Part shown: positions 27,776-37,476 of the stretch, one piece after another
Position numbering within the stretch: position 1 is the first letter of the stretch
Layout: each line of letters opens with the position of its first letter
Origin: Oceanisphaera pacifica
GTDB taxonomy: Bacteria; Pseudomonadota; Gammaproteobacteria; Enterobacterales; Aeromonadaceae
DNA length: 64,000 nucleotides
Direction: 5' to 3'
NCBI RefSeq assembly: GCF_017498065.1
Contig: NZ_JAGDFX010000002.1
Coordinates: 1-64,000 of the forward strand
Position numbers and translations under genes: made by a program
The notes under the pieces: model-generated
What the model saw: only the letters and a program-made list of their open reading frames with translations
Told to the model about the DNA's origin: nothing
Databases searched by the model: none

Positions 27776-29155
27776 ATGTCACAAGGACTGGTAACTGCGT
27801 CTTATATTGTGGCCGCTGTGCTGTTTATTTTAAGCTTAGGCGGTTTATCTAAACAGGAATCGGCAAAAGCCGGTAACTGGTATGGAGTGGCGGGCATGAC
27901 GATTGCGCTGCTGGCCACCATTTTTAACCCAGAGGTCACGGGTGTGGGCTGGATTATACTGGCCATGGTCATAGGGGCTGTGATTGGTATTCGCTTTGCA
28001 TTAAAAGTGGAAATGACCGAAATGCCCGAATTGATTGCCATTTTGCATAGTTTTGTGGGCTTGGCGGCCATGCTGGTTGGGTTTAACACCTATATTGATC
28101 ATGAAGCTCTGTCGGGCGCCATGCTTAATATTCACAATACCGAGGTTTTTTTAGGGGTCTTTATTGGTGCGGTGACTTTTACTGGCTCGATTGTGGCTTT
28201 TGGTAAATTGCGTGGCAGTATTTCTTCTAAAGCCTTGCAGCTGCCTCATCGCCATAAGCTTAACTTGCTAGCGGTGTTGGTGTCTTTGCTGTTGTTAATT
28301 TGGTTTGTGCAAGTAGAAGGCTCCACTTTTGCCTTGTTAGTGATGACCTTGATTGCACTGGCGTTTGGTTGGCACTTGGTGGCCAGCATTGGCGGTGCCG
28401 ATATGCCGGTGGTTATCTCTATGCTTAACTCTTACTCGGGTTGGGCGGCGGCGGCGGCAGGCTTTATGCTATCGAATGACTTGCTTATTGTAACCGGTGC
28501 CTTAGTTGGTTCGAGCGGGGCCATTTTGTCGTACATTATGTGTAAAGCCATGAACCGCTCATTTATCTCTGTGATTGCCGGCGGCTTTGGGGCTGACGAG
28601 TCGGCTGGCCAAGGCGGTGATGAAGAACAGGGCGATCATGTTGAAGTGAGCGCAGATGATGTGGCCGATATGCTAAAAAACTCAAGCTCGGTGATTATTA
28701 CGCCCGGTTACGGTATGGCGGTGGCACAGGCACAATATCCGGTGGCTGAGCTGGTGTCTAAGTTGCAAGCCGCAGGAGTGAATGTACGTTTTGGTATTCA
28801 CCCTGTGGCTGGTCGGCTGCCTGGGCACATGAACGTGCTCTTGGCTGAGGCGAAAGTGCCTTATGATATCGTATTAGAGATGGATGAAATTAACGAAGAT
28901 TTCAGTGACACCGACACCGTCTTGGTGATTGGTGCCAATGACACTGTTAACCCTTCTGCGGCCGAAGATCCTGCCAGCCCTATTGCGGGTATGCCGGTTT
29001 TGGAGGTATGGAAAGCGCAGCAAGTGGTGGTGTTTAAGCGCTCAATGAGTACCGGTTATGCGGGGGTACAAAATCCCTTATTCTTCCGCGATAACAGCAC
29101 CATGCTATTTGGTGATGCCAAAGACAGTGTAGATAGTATTCTTAAAGCACTTTAG
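27776..29155 (+). CDS. pntB: NAD(P) transhydrogenase, beta subunit
   Basis: A 459-residue partner of PntA. About eight or nine N-terminal membrane helices include the proton-channel region with [17 protein letters not shown] and [17 protein letters not shown]. The C-terminal NADP domain (from about 285) has [36 protein letters not shown] and [12 protein letters not shown]. Length matches E. coli PntB (462 aa). A strong terminator follows within 30 bp. Confidence 0.97.
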   Translation: MSQGLVTASYIVAAVLFILSLGGLSKQESAKAGNWYGVAGMTIALLATIFNPEVTGVGWIILAMVIGAVIGIRFALKVEMTEMPELIAILHSFVGLAAMLVGFNTYIDHEALSGAMLNIHNTEVFLGVFIGAVTFTGSIVAFGKLRGSISSKALQLPHRHKLNLLAVLVSLLLLIWFVQVEGSTFALLVMTLIALAFGWHLVASIGGADMPVVISMLNSYSGWAAAAAGFMLSNDLLIVTGALVGSSGAILSYIMCKAMNRSFISVIAGGFGADESAGQGGDEEQGDHVEVSADDVADMLKNSSSVIITPGYGMAVAQAQYPVAELVSKLQAAGVNVRFGIHPVAGRLPGHMNVLLAEAKVPYDIVLEMDEINEDFSDTDTVLVIGANDTVNPSAAEDPASPIAGMPVLEVWKAQQVVVFKRSMSTGYAGVQNPLFFRDNSTMLFGDAKDSVDSILKAL

Positions 29156-29180
29156 TCATTGTTTATTAAAATTAATTTTA

Positions 29181-29207
29181 AAAGAGCAGCCTAGCTGCTC
29201 TTTTTTT
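29181..29207 (+). terminator. Terminator of pntAB
   Basis: Stem agagcagc/gctgctct around a 3-base loop followed by seven T residues. Confidence 0.9.
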
Positions 29208-29315
29208 ATAAGCCATCGCTTGGCTCTGGCCTATACTGGTGTTGTGAGGAGCGGTGAGTATAATCAGATTAACCGTTATTTAACCTATCATAAGCGCGTG
29301 ATACGCAGAGGATGT

Positions 29316-29885
29316 ATGGAGTATATTTTTTTAGCCATTGCACTGGTTATTTTATTTTGGGCGGTCACCGTTTATAACAAACTGGTGGCACTGATTGAGG
29401 CGGTACTTAACTCAGAAAAAGAAATATCTGTGCAATTAGATAGACGAGGCAAGGTGTTTGATAGCCTAATTTCAACCGTTAAGCGCTTTATGGAGCATGA
29501 AAGTGAGGTGTTTACTAAAGTCACCGCCTTGCGGGCACAAGCTATCGACCTTAATGCTTCACCAGAAGCGGTAAAGCAGGCAGAAGACGAGTTGTCGAAT
29601 ATGGTAAACAGTGGCGCGATTAATATCGCGGTTGAAAGCTATCCTGAATTAAAATCAGACCGCAATATGATGCAACTGCAAGAGGAAATCGTCTCTACTG
29701 AGAATAAGCTAACCTTTGCCAAAAAGGCCTATAACAGTGCCATTGAGCGCTATCAGGTTACCAAAAAGAGTTTTCCTAATATTATGGTTGTCAATATCTT
29801 TTCGGATCTCAATCAAGAGTTTGAATATTGGTCTTTAGATGAAGCAGCGATAAAGACGGAAGAAGCGCGCCGAGTCCAGTTTTAA
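29316..29885 (+). CDS. LemA family protein
   Basis: A 189-residue protein with one N-terminal membrane helix (YIFLAIALVILFWAVTVYN) and a long alpha-helical body (EKEISVQLDRRGKVFDSLIS, FAKKAYNSAIERYQ, FPNIMVV), the LemA family pattern. The start is ATG 29316 behind AGAGGA, giving the N-out helix at residue 3. LemA proteins often pair with an M48 peptidase, as here 52 bp downstream, and may help envelope stress control; the exact role is unknown. The family motif YNxxVxxYN near the C-terminus is seen as YNSAIERYQ. Confidence 0.9.
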   Translation: MEYIFLAIALVILFWAVTVYNKLVALIEAVLNSEKEISVQLDRRGKVFDSLISTVKRFMEHESEVFTKVTALRAQAIDLNASPEAVKQAEDELSNMVNSGAINIAVESYPELKSDRNMMQLQEEIVSTENKLTFAKKAYNSAIERYQVTKKSFPNIMVVNIFSDLNQEFEYWSLDEAAIKTEEARRVQF

Positions 29886-29937
29886 TCAGTTGCCCCCTTG
29901 TGGGGCTTTTTAATTCTTGATTGAAAAGTGAAGTGCT

Positions 29938-30891
29938 ATGGATTTTAGAGAGTCGATAAGGGTTAACAACCGAAAGACCAAGTTGGTGGTGTTGAGCTAC
30001 ATTGCCATTATGCTGCTAGTGGGCTTGCTGGCCGATATTGCTATTCGTCCCTTGTCGAATGCGGGGCTGCTTTATGATATGAAGCTGTACCTGAGCTTGG
30101 CGGCTATCCCTTATTTCACCTTGGGCGTGCTTGCCTGTACCTTAATCGGTATTTTCATCATTAATAAGTTTGGGCACAAAATGATGCTGTCTGGCTCGCA
30201 ATATCGCGAGTTAGACCCTACAGGTACGCTGTCTGATACTGAGCGGCAAGTCGCAAACATGGTTGAAGAAATGGCGATTAGTGCCAACTTGGGTTATCTG
30301 CCCCGTACTTTTATTATGGAAAGTGAGCAAATGAATGCCTTTGCCGCTGGCTGGAATAAAGATAATGCCTTGGTTGCCGTCACCTCTGGTTTATTAAGTA
30401 AATTAACACGCAGTGAAGTACAGGCGGTGATCGCCCATGAGGTTGGGCACATATTACACGGAGACTCTAAACTCACCCTCTATGTGGGCATATTAGCGAA
30501 TGTTATCTTAACGCTGACCAATATTTTTGCGCATGTGTTTCTGTTTTCTCGCAGCAGAAATAGCAATGCCAACAAAGCTAAAATGCTACTCATGGTATTA
30601 AACTTTGTATTGCCGCTGATCACCCAAGTGCTCTACTTGTATCTGTCTCGCAGCCGTGAATACATGGCCGATGCTGCTTCAGTACAGCTTACCGGCGACA
30701 ACCAAGCCATGATCTCGGCATTACAAAAGATTTCAGGTGATCACCAAGTTCATGATTCAGCTAGCAAGTTAAACGATGAAATATATACCGAAAAATACCG
30801 TGCGGCCGCCTATATCTTTAATAAAGGCGATTCTGTTTTTTCGACGCATCCTTCAATAGAAAATCGATTAAAAAAGCTCAGAGGTGAGTAA
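29938..30891 (+). CDS. M48 family zinc metallopeptidase (HtpX-like)
   Basis: A 317-residue membrane protease. Two N-terminal membrane helices (about 15-37 and 52-75) lead to a cytoplasmic catalytic domain with the zinc motif HEVGHILHGDSK at about residue 167 and the third ligand region SRSREYMADAASV. Two further hydrophobic segments lie between. The ending FSTHPSIENRLKKLRG is typical of HtpX/M48B. It probably degrades misfolded membrane proteins and forms an operon with the lemA gene before it. It is shorter and different from canonical E. coli HtpX, so it is likely a second copy. Confidence 0.9.
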   Translation: MDFRESIRVNNRKTKLVVLSYIAIMLLVGLLADIAIRPLSNAGLLYDMKLYLSLAAIPYFTLGVLACTLIGIFIINKFGHKMMLSGSQYRELDPTGTLSDTERQVANMVEEMAISANLGYLPRTFIMESEQMNAFAAGWNKDNALVAVTSGLLSKLTRSEVQAVIAHEVGHILHGDSKLTLYVGILANVILTLTNIFAHVFLFSRSRNSNANKAKMLLMVLNFVLPLITQVLYLYLSRSREYMADAASVQLTGDNQAMISALQKISGDHQVHDSASKLNDEIYTEKYRAAAYIFNKGDSVFSTHPSIENRLKKLRGE

Positions 30892-30911
30892 AATCTTAAA
30901 ATAAAAAGCTA

Positions 30912-31402
30912 AGCTCACACCAAGAAGAGTATGAACGCTTATCACGCATGGTCGATAGCATGTTGTTTTTATCCAGAACAGAGCAACCCCAAGCGTCTAT
31001 TACTTATAGCCACTACTTAATAGCATTTCTGCTTCTCATCCGTCACAGGCTTATGTGTGGGCCGACGAAGATTTATTACGCCGTGCTATGGCTAACTTAA
31101 TGAATAATGCACTGCGCTATGGCGCCAAAGAAAAAGCGATTCAACTCGATTGTTACCTTAAGCATGAGCAATTCGTTATTCAAGTGAGCAATTAAGGGGC
31201 AGCCATTGCTGCCTCACAACCTCCTTATCTCTTTGATCGTTTTTATCGCTGCGAGTCCTCACGAGCTAACCCCGAGCAAACCGCTGGCTTAGGACTGTCG
31301 ATTGTGCGCTCCACTATGCAGCTACATCAGGGGAGTGTTTGGGTAGAAAGTGATGCTGTGAGTACGCGATTTATGCTGACATTTCCTCAGCCTCAACAAT
31401 AA
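30912..31402 (+). pseudogene. Sensor histidine kinase remnant (C-terminal half)
   Basis: Fragments in two frames recall a CusS-like heavy-metal sensor kinase. The first (30912 onward) reads SSHQEEYERLSRMVDSMLFL and SRTEQPQAS, the segment just after the H box. The second reads AYVWADEDLLRRAMANLMNN with ALRYGAKEKAI (N box), then an in-frame TAA at 31193-31195, then PYLFDRFYRCESSRAN, GLGLSIVRS (G box) to TAA at 31400-31402. The N-terminal sensor part, the H box and the partner response regulator gene are absent. At least one deletion and one nonsense change are present, so it is dead. Confidence 0.8.
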
Positions 31403-31528
31403 AAAACGGTCACCTTATAGACGTAACTGGCTAATATCGCGCACTTAATTGCCATTGCCTTGCTTAACATAGGTAAATCCCTTATTTTCTAGTGTTTGTT
31501 GCTAACTCTTCGTTATTAAGGAAACTAA

Positions 31529-32197
31529 ATGACCAGTAAGCAGGGGGCTTTATCTTTAACGGTTCCGGTCATGATGGGCTACTTACCGCTGGGCGCTGTA
31601 TTTGGTGTTTTGTGGGTGGATGCCGATCTTACTTGGTACTGGGCCCCGTTAATGAGTGTGATGGTCTATGCCGGTGCACTGCAATATTTGGCGGTGGGCA
31701 TGCTGGCGGCAGGCATTGGCTGGATTGACTTAGCCGTTGCGTCATTATTAGTTAACTTTCGCCATCTTTTCTACGGCCTTTCGTTATATCACCTGCTGCC
31801 CCAAGGCAGGTTAGGGCGACCCTACTTTATTTTTGGCATTACCGACGAAACCTATTCGTTATTAAGTGCCTCTGGTCAAGTCACAGACAGTAAAACGGCG
31901 TTACAAGTGGTGGCGCTTAATCAAGGGTATTGGATATTAGGCACCCTGATTGGCATGGTACTAGCCCGTGGCTTACCACCAGGCTTACAAGGGTTAGATT
32001 TTGCCTTAACCGCCTTGTTTACCGTGCTTGCCGTTGAACAAATACGGGCTAAAAAAGATGTGGGTGCCGTATTACTTGGCCTAATTGCCGCCAGTGTGGC
32101 GGGAGTTTGGATGAGTGAGTACTTCTTATTGGCAGCGTCAATTATGTTGGTATTGGTATTAACCGCTTGGCCATTACGAAAAGGGGAGCCGATATGA
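31529..32197 (+). CDS. azlC: AzlC family branched-chain amino acid exporter subunit
   Basis: A 222-residue inner-membrane protein with about six helices. The N-terminal LTVPVMMGYLPLGAVFGVLW and the NFRHLFYGLSL and FGITDETYSLL motifs are AzlC (YgaZ) hallmarks. With AzlD it forms an exporter of branched-chain amino acids or methionine. ATG 31529 has AAGGA upstream. Its stop overlaps the azlD start (ATGA), so the two are coupled. No Lrp-type regulator lies next to it. Confidence 0.9.
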   Translation: MTSKQGALSLTVPVMMGYLPLGAVFGVLWVDADLTWYWAPLMSVMVYAGALQYLAVGMLAAGIGWIDLAVASLLVNFRHLFYGLSLYHLLPQGRLGRPYFIFGITDETYSLLSASGQVTDSKTALQVVALNQGYWILGTLIGMVLARGLPPGLQGLDFALTALFTVLAVEQIRAKKDVGAVLLGLIAASVAGVWMSEYFLLAASIMLVLVLTAWPLRKGEPI

Positions 32198-32520
32198 GCG
32201 ATCTAGAGTATCTGATTAGCGCGCTTATTATGGGGGCAGTCACCTTTGGCTTGCGGGCATTTCCGTTTGTTGCTCGGGGGGTAATTGCCCACCATAGGCG
32301 CATTCAAATACTGGGGCGTCGGCTACCGGTTGCCATGATGGTATTACTGACTTTGTATGCCATGAATGTGCATAACTGGGGGGCGCTGAGTGATGGGTAT
32401 GCACAGATATTTTCCGTTACCCTAGTAGCTCTCTTGCAACTTTGGCGCCGGCAAGCTTTGCTGAGTATTGCCTCGGGCACCTTAGTGTATATGGCGCTCG
32501 TAAATAACTGGCTAGGTTAG
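32194..32520 (+). CDS. azlD: AzlD family small exporter subunit
   Basis: A 108-residue protein with about four helices, the small partner (YgaH-like) of AzlC. ISALIMGAVTFGLRAFPFVA and LPVAMMVLLTLYAM match the family. ATG 32194 overlaps the azlC stop by four bases and follows AGGGGAG, a better start than an upstream in-frame ATG within azlC. Confidence 0.9.
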   Translation: MSDLEYLISALIMGAVTFGLRAFPFVARGVIAHHRRIQILGRRLPVAMMVLLTLYAMNVHNWGALSDGYAQIFSVTLVALLQLWRRQALLSIASGTLVYMALVNNWLG

Positions 32521-32637
32521 GGAAAAAACCACTGCGCGCCATCCCAATGCCATGGTTATACCACACCAGTAAAGGCTAATACCAACCGTACAAAAGAAGT
32601 AGTCATTTTCACTTGCTACAAAAGCCGAACAAAGGGG

Positions 32638-32720
32638 GTGACTCCACCGACACGCTGCAAGCACCTCCCTGTGGCGCTCAACACCTGACGTCCCTGTCAT
32701 GTGATGGTCGGCGGAGTCAC
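32638..32720. repeat. Short copy of a hairpin-bounded repeat
   Basis: Bounded by gtgactccaccgac (32638-32651) and gtcggcggagtcac (32707-32720), inverted repeats matching at 13 of 14 positions. It shares its ends and flanks (actccaccgacacgctgc, ctgtcatgtgatggtcgg) with the longer element at 37262-37476, from which an inner part appears lost. It lies downstream of azlD in the 32521-33027 gap, which contains no gene. Confidence 0.7.
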
Positions 32721-32745
32721 TCCCTTTATCCGGCCATCAGCCACT

Positions 32746-32905
32746 GAGTCGTCTGTTAGCAGTCTAAATGACAACGCTGAGCTCTATAAGAGGCGGCTGA
32801 GATCGCCTTCCACCAAGACAGTGAAATGCCATGGTCAGCAAAGGCTCCTGCAATGCAGACACTCCCACCGTCCTTGGTGGTCGGACGGCATTTTCCGAGC
32901 CTGTA
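32746..32905. repeat. Dispersed repeat pieces downstream of azlD
   Basis: The 49-bp unit at 32746-32794 matches 293-341 (44 of 49). Further on, 32843-32905 resembles part of the repeat at 37393-37455 (cattttccgagcctgt against catttttcggccctgt). Two short frames in this region have no protein features and are repeat-derived. Confidence 0.6.
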
Positions 32906-32976
32906 TGGGCCAGCTTGCTGGCGTGTATCTTTGTTGGGTAATGGAACGAATATCCAGTGTGTTTGGTCATAGCCAT

Positions 32977-33003
32977 AAAAAAGGCCCGCACTAGGCGGGC
33001 CTT
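32977..33003 (-). terminator. Terminator of puuD
   Basis: Arms aaggcccgc and gcgggcctt around a 5-base loop; in the minus direction a T run follows. Confidence 0.85.
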
Positions 33004-33027
33004 ATTCATCAGAACAACAGACTCTGT

Positions 33028-34296
33028 TTACTCACCATTCCAGGCGGCAATCAGTGCACGTTCTTCATCAGTCATTTGCGTTAAGTTACCCAAAGGCATG
33101 TACTTACTTGCTACTACTTGCTGGATATGACCTGCTTGTAGCTTTATCTGCTTAGGTGAATCTAACATAATGCCAGCAGGGGCTGCAGCAAAGCTTGGGT
33201 GCGTTGGGTTAGCAGCATGACACTGTACACAACGGTGTTCCATAACAGTTTCTACCTGTGCAAGGGTTACACCTTCGGTGCTGTTTGCTTGCGCTTCGTT
33301 ACCGGCTACTTCGGCGCCTTCTGCTGTAGTAACGCTGCTTTGGGCTGGTGCTTTTACAGCAGGTTTAGTGCTTGGCGCGCCAATCCATACCGCAATTAAA
33401 ATAAGGATCACACCGGCAATTGGGTAACCTGGGCGCTTCTGGCCGCGGTGCATCAGAACGAAGTACTGACGAATTAAAGCACCGGCAAAGATGAACAGCA
33501 CCATAATGACCCAAGACAACTCATGGGTAAAGGTGAAGGAGTAGTGGTTACTCAACATCAACAATACCACAGGTAAGGTGAAGTAGGTGTTATGTACTGA
33601 ACGCTGGCGCCCACGTAAACCATCAATTGGGTTCGGGGTTTCACCGGCTTTCATGGCGTTAACCATGCGACGCTGGCCTGGAATAATCCAGAAGAATACG
33701 TTAGCCGACATGGCGGTGGCCATAACAGCACCGGTTAGCAAGAAAGCGGCACGGCCAGAGAAGATTTGTGTACTTAAATAAGCCACAATCACCATCATTA
33801 TGCCAACAGCCACACTCAAAAGGCCATCACGGGTCATGTTAGGGCTAATGCGCTTACATAACTCATTATAGATAACCCAACCTAACAGCAAAAAGGTGAG
33901 AGCGGCAATATTTGCCTGCCAACCTGTCATGTTGGCAGCCCATTCCCACGAGCTGCTGTGGTTAACAAGATAGAAGCTTGGGTTGGTCAAGTACAACAAG
34001 GTAAACAGACCAAAGCCTGACAACCAAGTGGTGTAGGCCTTCCAGAATGACCAGTGTAGGTCTTCTGGCAAATCTTCTGGGCTGGTTGCGTACTTTTGAT
34101 TATGGTAGAAACCACCACCGTGTACTGCCCACATTTCACCAAACACGCCTTTTTTCTTGCATGCTTCGCTTTCAGGTGCTTTTAAACCGTTATCAAGCAT
34201 AACGAAGTAAATAGACTCACCTAGCCAAGCGATAGCAGCAATGACGTGCAGCCATCTAATTAACAAGTTACCAAATTCCAGCAGATACGCTTCCAT
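33028..34296 (-). CDS. puuD: Urate hydroxylase-type membrane cytochrome c
   Basis: A 422-residue inner-membrane protein of the PuuD type (DUF989 plus cytochrome c). The N-terminus LLIRWLHVIAAIAWLGESIY starts about eight helices, with KYATSPEDLPEDLHWSFWKA as the soluble loop typical of the family. The C-terminal periplasmic domain has haem motif CVQCH (356-360) with a likely axial Met near 400 (KYMPLGN). PuuD hydroxylates urate to 5-hydroxyisourate using the respiratory chain. No hydrolase, decarboxylase or allantoin genes are nearby, so in this setting it stands alone. A terminator follows it. Confidence 0.88.
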   Translation of the reverse strand: MEAYLLEFGNLLIRWLHVIAAIAWLGESIYFVMLDNGLKAPESEACKKKGVFGEMWAVHGGGFYHNQKYATSPEDLPEDLHWSFWKAYTTWLSGFGLFTLLYLTNPSFYLVNHSSSWEWAANMTGWQANIAALTFLLLGWVIYNELCKRISPNMTRDGLLSVAVGIMMVIVAYLSTQIFSGRAAFLLTGAVMATAMSANVFFWIIPGQRRMVNAMKAGETPNPIDGLRGRQRSVHNTYFTLPVVLLMLSNHYSFTFTHELSWVIMVLFIFAGALIRQYFVLMHRGQKRPGYPIAGVILILIAVWIGAPSTKPAVKAPAQSSVTTAEGAEVAGNEAQANSTEGVTLAQVETVMEHRCVQCHAANPTHPSFAAAPAGIMLDSPKQIKLQAGHIQQVVASKYMPLGNLTQMTDEERALIAAWNGE

Positions 34297-34797
34297 GGTC
34301 TTACCTTCTCTGTTTCATAATTATTAGTTGGGACCCTAGCGCATCGAAACAGGTGCCCAACTTGCTATGAGCTGGGGGGCTGAGACCACATGCGCTGCCT
34401 TCTTAATCGCAAATTGTACCCTTTAAAAGAGGGTAAATGTTGACAATTTGTATGTGGATTTTTTTCAATTTCGTGATGAATGTCAATGATCTTTAACAGC
34501 TAAATTATTTAAAAATCGCAAAGTGAAAGAAAAATAACCCATGACTAAGCCATTAACTGACTACTTATCAATCAGTTAGCTTTTCTTCAGTCGGTCAGTG
34601 TTTTCATCAGAAAGTGATGGTTAAAAAACAAGCACCTAGTACAAGTTACACTATAATAGTGTAATTTATACTCAAAAAAGCAATAATTCTGTAATGTATG
34701 GCTAATATTAAATTGACAAAAATATCATCTAGGGTTTTCTGCAAGCTAAGGTCGGTGATAGCAACTCATTCTTGTTCTTGTATTGTAAGCGGGTGTT
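34297..34797. other. Intergenic region between puuD and the DTW gene, with a 19-bp palindrome
   Basis: This 501-bp gap has no gene. It holds ttacactataatagtgtaa at 34646-34664, a palindrome with 9-bp arms around one unpaired base, which looks like a dimeric repressor operator. A small hairpin (accctttaaaagagggt, about 34418-34434) and AT-rich stretches closer to puuD probably belong to its promoter. Both flanking genes are on the minus strand, so the palindrome would act on puuD if on either. Confidence 0.5.
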
Positions 34798-35373
34798 TTA
34801 ATCTGTGTAAGCCACAAATTGTTTAACGCGCACCGATAATAACTTACGCAAAGGTGTAGGCGAAAAAGTGGGGGATAAACGGTCAAGTACATGACTTAAG
34901 CTCTCAAGCGTCGACAGAGCTTGGCCTCCAGGGCCTTTGCGAATATGGTAGGCGCCAGGTGGCGCTTGGCTAAAACTTAAACAAGGTAGCTGGCGCAACC
35001 AAGGGTTAAGGTGTAATAGCAGCCGTGTTTTTCGCCAAGTGCCGTCTAAGATTATTAACCCGCCAATATTAGCTTGAGTCAGATGAGCTGCTTGTTTGTC
35101 TACTGGCTTGTCTATGTCGAGTGCCTGAGCATCTGGATATAATAACCACCAATCGCCTTGCGATAATAAAGGTGGAGAAGTGAACACTTCTCCCACGTCC
35201 ACTTGAATATCAGGCAATGCTAAGCGCAGTAGCGGTACAGTACTTTTAGCGTGTTTAGCTTCTAAAGGGTGCTGATAAATCAACACGGGCACAGGGCACG
35301 TCTGCTCCACTACATGAGCGCATAAGCAAGACAAGTTGGGGAGTTGGCAGTGAGAACAATAAGTGCGAGCCAT
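34798..35373 (-). CDS. DTW-domain protein, probable tRNA aminocarboxypropyltransferase
   Basis: A 191-residue protein. The N-terminal cysteine cluster YCSHCQLPNLSCLCAHV and the DGTW motif (LIILDGTWRKTRLLL) followed by LPCLSFSQAPPGAYHIRKGP identify the DTW/TapT family, which transfers the aminocarboxypropyl group of SAM to tRNA uridine (acp3U). Start ATG 35373 (MARTYCSHCQ) is chosen because it begins at the cysteine motif; an upstream in-frame codon would add nine residues. Divergent from prfC. Confidence 0.85.
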   Translation of the reverse strand: MARTYCSHCQLPNLSCLCAHVVEQTCPVPVLIYQHPLEAKHAKSTVPLLRLALPDIQVDVGEVFTSPPLLSQGDWWLLYPDAQALDIDKPVDKQAAHLTQANIGGLIILDGTWRKTRLLLHLNPWLRQLPCLSFSQAPPGAYHIRKGPGGQALSTLESLSHVLDRLSPTFSPTPLRKLLSVRVKQFVAYTD

Positions 35374-35586
35374 ATTTTTAGTCACTCTAATCAAGATCAA
35401 GCCACATCATAGCCACAACAAGGCGATGGTTGAAGTACAGCGCTTAATTTGCACTTTATTGATAAACAACTTTAACTCTTGATTGAGGAACAGGCGCGGA
35501 TCAGCGACAATGGCCGCCGTTTTATTCGTCGTCCTCGAGTAGGCTCAGTAGCGTGCTTGCTCTTTTATCAAAGAAGAAACTCGACC

Positions 35587-37176
35587 ATGTCATCATCGCA
35601 ATTTCTACAGGAAGTCGCTAAACGCCGTACTTTCGCTATCATCTCGCACCCAGATGCGGGTAAGACTACCATTACCGAAAAAGTACTCTTGCATGGCCAT
35701 GCTATTCAAAGTGCCGGTACCGTAAAGGGGCGTGGTTCTAACCAACATGCTAAGTCTGACTGGATGGAAATGGAAAAAGAGCGGGGGATTTCGGTCACTA
35801 CCTCTGTGATGCAGTTTCCCTATAATGACTGTTTAATCAACTTATTGGATACTCCAGGCCATGAAGACTTCTCTGAAGATACTTATCGTACCCTAACGGC
35901 GGTAGACTCTTGCTTAATGGTGATTGATGGCGGTAAAGGGGTTGAGGATAGAACGCGTAAACTGATGGAGGTTACACGACTGCGTACCACGCCCATTGTG
36001 ACCTTTATTAACAAATTAGACCGCGATATTCGTGACCCTATGGAACTGCTCGATGAAGTCGAAAACGAGCTAAATATTATGTGTGCGCCCATTACTTGGC
36101 CCATCGGCAGTGGGAAGTGGTTTAAAGGGGTTTATCATTTAGAAAATGATGAAGTGATCCTTTATCAGCAAGGCATGGGGCATACCATTCAAGATGTGCA
36201 GGTCATTAAAGGCTTAGATAACCCTGAGCTTGAAAGCATCTTAGATGCCGACGAACTGGCGAATTTGCGTGATGAGTTAGAGTTGGTAGAAGGTGCGGCC
36301 ACCAAGTTTGATCATGAGTTGTTTTTATCTGGGGAGCTAACTCCTGTTTATTTTGGTACCGCACTGGGTAACTTTGGGGTCGACCACGTATTAGATGGTT
36401 TTAGTCAATGGGCACCGGCGCCTATGCCGCGATCCACCCAAGAGCGTGATATTGAAGCACAAGAAGAAAAGTTCTCAGGCTTTGTCTTTAAGATCCAAGC
36501 TAATATGGATCCGCGCCACCGTGACCGTATTGCTTTTATGCGCATTGTATCGGGCGTGTACAACCAAGGCATGAAGATGAAACATGTGCGTTTGGGCAAA
36601 ACCATTAGCATTTCAGATGCCGTGACCTTTATGGCCGGTGACCGTGCCCGCGCAGAAGAAGCGGTAGCGGGTGATATTATTGGTTTACATAACCACGGTA
36701 CTATTCAAATTGGTGACACCTTTACGCAAGGTGAAGATCTGAAGTTTTCTGGTATTCCTAACTTTGCGCCAGAGCTGTTCCGTCGTATTCGTCTTCGTGA
36801 TCCACTGAAGCAAAAGCAGCTGCTAAAAGGCTTGGTACAATTATCGGAAGAAGGAGCGGTGCAGTTATTCCGTCCTCTGAGTAATAACGATTTAATTGTG
36901 GGGGCTGTGGGAGTGCTACAGTTTGATGTGGTAGTGGCACGCTTAAAGTCTGAATACAATGTTGATGCGCTTTATGAAGCCATTAACGTGTCTACTGCGC
37001 GTTGGGTGTATGCGAGTGATGCGAAAAAGCTGGATGAGTTTGAGCGTAAAATGTCACAAAACTTGGCATTAGATGGTGGTGATAACCTCACTTATATAGC
37101 GCCAACTATAGTTAACTTAAACTTAACCCAAGAGCGTTACCCTGATATTGAGTTTAGTAAAACCCGCGAACACTAA
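35587..37176 (+). CDS. prfC: Peptide chain release factor 3
   Basis: A 529-residue GTPase that recycles RF1/RF2 from the ribosome. It has the G1 loop SHPDAGKTT, the switch I/II region [10 protein letters not shown] and [14 protein letters not shown], the NKLD motif and C-terminal domains II and III. Length and start ([20 protein letters not shown]) match E. coli RF3 exactly. An upstream in-frame start 108 bp earlier would add an atypical basic stretch and is rejected. A GC-rich terminator follows. Confidence 0.97.
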   Translation: MSSSQFLQEVAKRRTFAIISHPDAGKTTITEKVLLHGHAIQSAGTVKGRGSNQHAKSDWMEMEKERGISVTTSVMQFPYNDCLINLLDTPGHEDFSEDTYRTLTAVDSCLMVIDGGKGVEDRTRKLMEVTRLRTTPIVTFINKLDRDIRDPMELLDEVENELNIMCAPITWPIGSGKWFKGVYHLENDEVILYQQGMGHTIQDVQVIKGLDNPELESILDADELANLRDELELVEGAATKFDHELFLSGELTPVYFGTALGNFGVDHVLDGFSQWAPAPMPRSTQERDIEAQEEKFSGFVFKIQANMDPRHRDRIAFMRIVSGVYNQGMKMKHVRLGKTISISDAVTFMAGDRARAEEAVAGDIIGLHNHGTIQIGDTFTQGEDLKFSGIPNFAPELFRRIRLRDPLKQKQLLKGLVQLSEEGAVQLFRPLSNNDLIVGAVGVLQFDVVVARLKSEYNVDALYEAINVSTARWVYASDAKKLDEFERKMSQNLALDGGDNLTYIAPTIVNLNLTQERYPDIEFSKTREH

Positions 37177-37203
37177 GCTGTTGGTTAACACTTAACATAA
37201 AAG

Positions 37204-37230
37204 CGCCGGCCTAACCGCCGGCGTTATTGT
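37204..37230 (+). terminator. Terminator of prfC
   Basis: Arms cgccggc (37204-37210) and gccggcg (37217-37223) with a 6-base loop, followed by ttattgttt. Confidence 0.8.
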
Positions 37231-37261
37231 TTATCGCCCTTGTAGAAGTCGAGCAAAGCGT

Positions 37262-37476
37262 CTACTCCACCGACACGCTGCGGGGCCAATGACACTCACA
37301 GTATCAGCCTACTGCGAACATTCACTGGATGTTCGGTTAGGCTGATACTGCTCGTCACGGCGAGCAAGCTCGCCCCATCTGACTTCAACACATGACGTCC
37401 GACCGCCATGGATGGCGGGAGTGCCGAAATGGCAGGAGCATTTTTCGGCCCTGTCATGTGATGGTCGGTGGAGTAG
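37262..37476. repeat. Hairpin-rich repeat element with 13-bp terminal inverted repeats
   Basis: A 215-bp element bounded by perfect inverted repeats ctactccaccgac (37262-37274) and gtcggtggagtag (37464-37476). Inside is a large near-perfect hairpin (37300-37349; arms agtatcagccta/taggctgatact and cgaacat/atgttcg), a second at about 37357-37375 and a third around ccgccatggatggcgg. No protein is encoded. A shortened relative is at 32638-32720. It resembles a MITE or REP/BIME-like element. Together with the sequence to 37620 it fills the prfC to TatD gap. Confidence 0.75.

Noticed and set aside
32701-33009. Short open frames on both strands downstream of azlD
   Set aside because: They coincide with dispersed repeats and the puuD terminator, so they are not genes.
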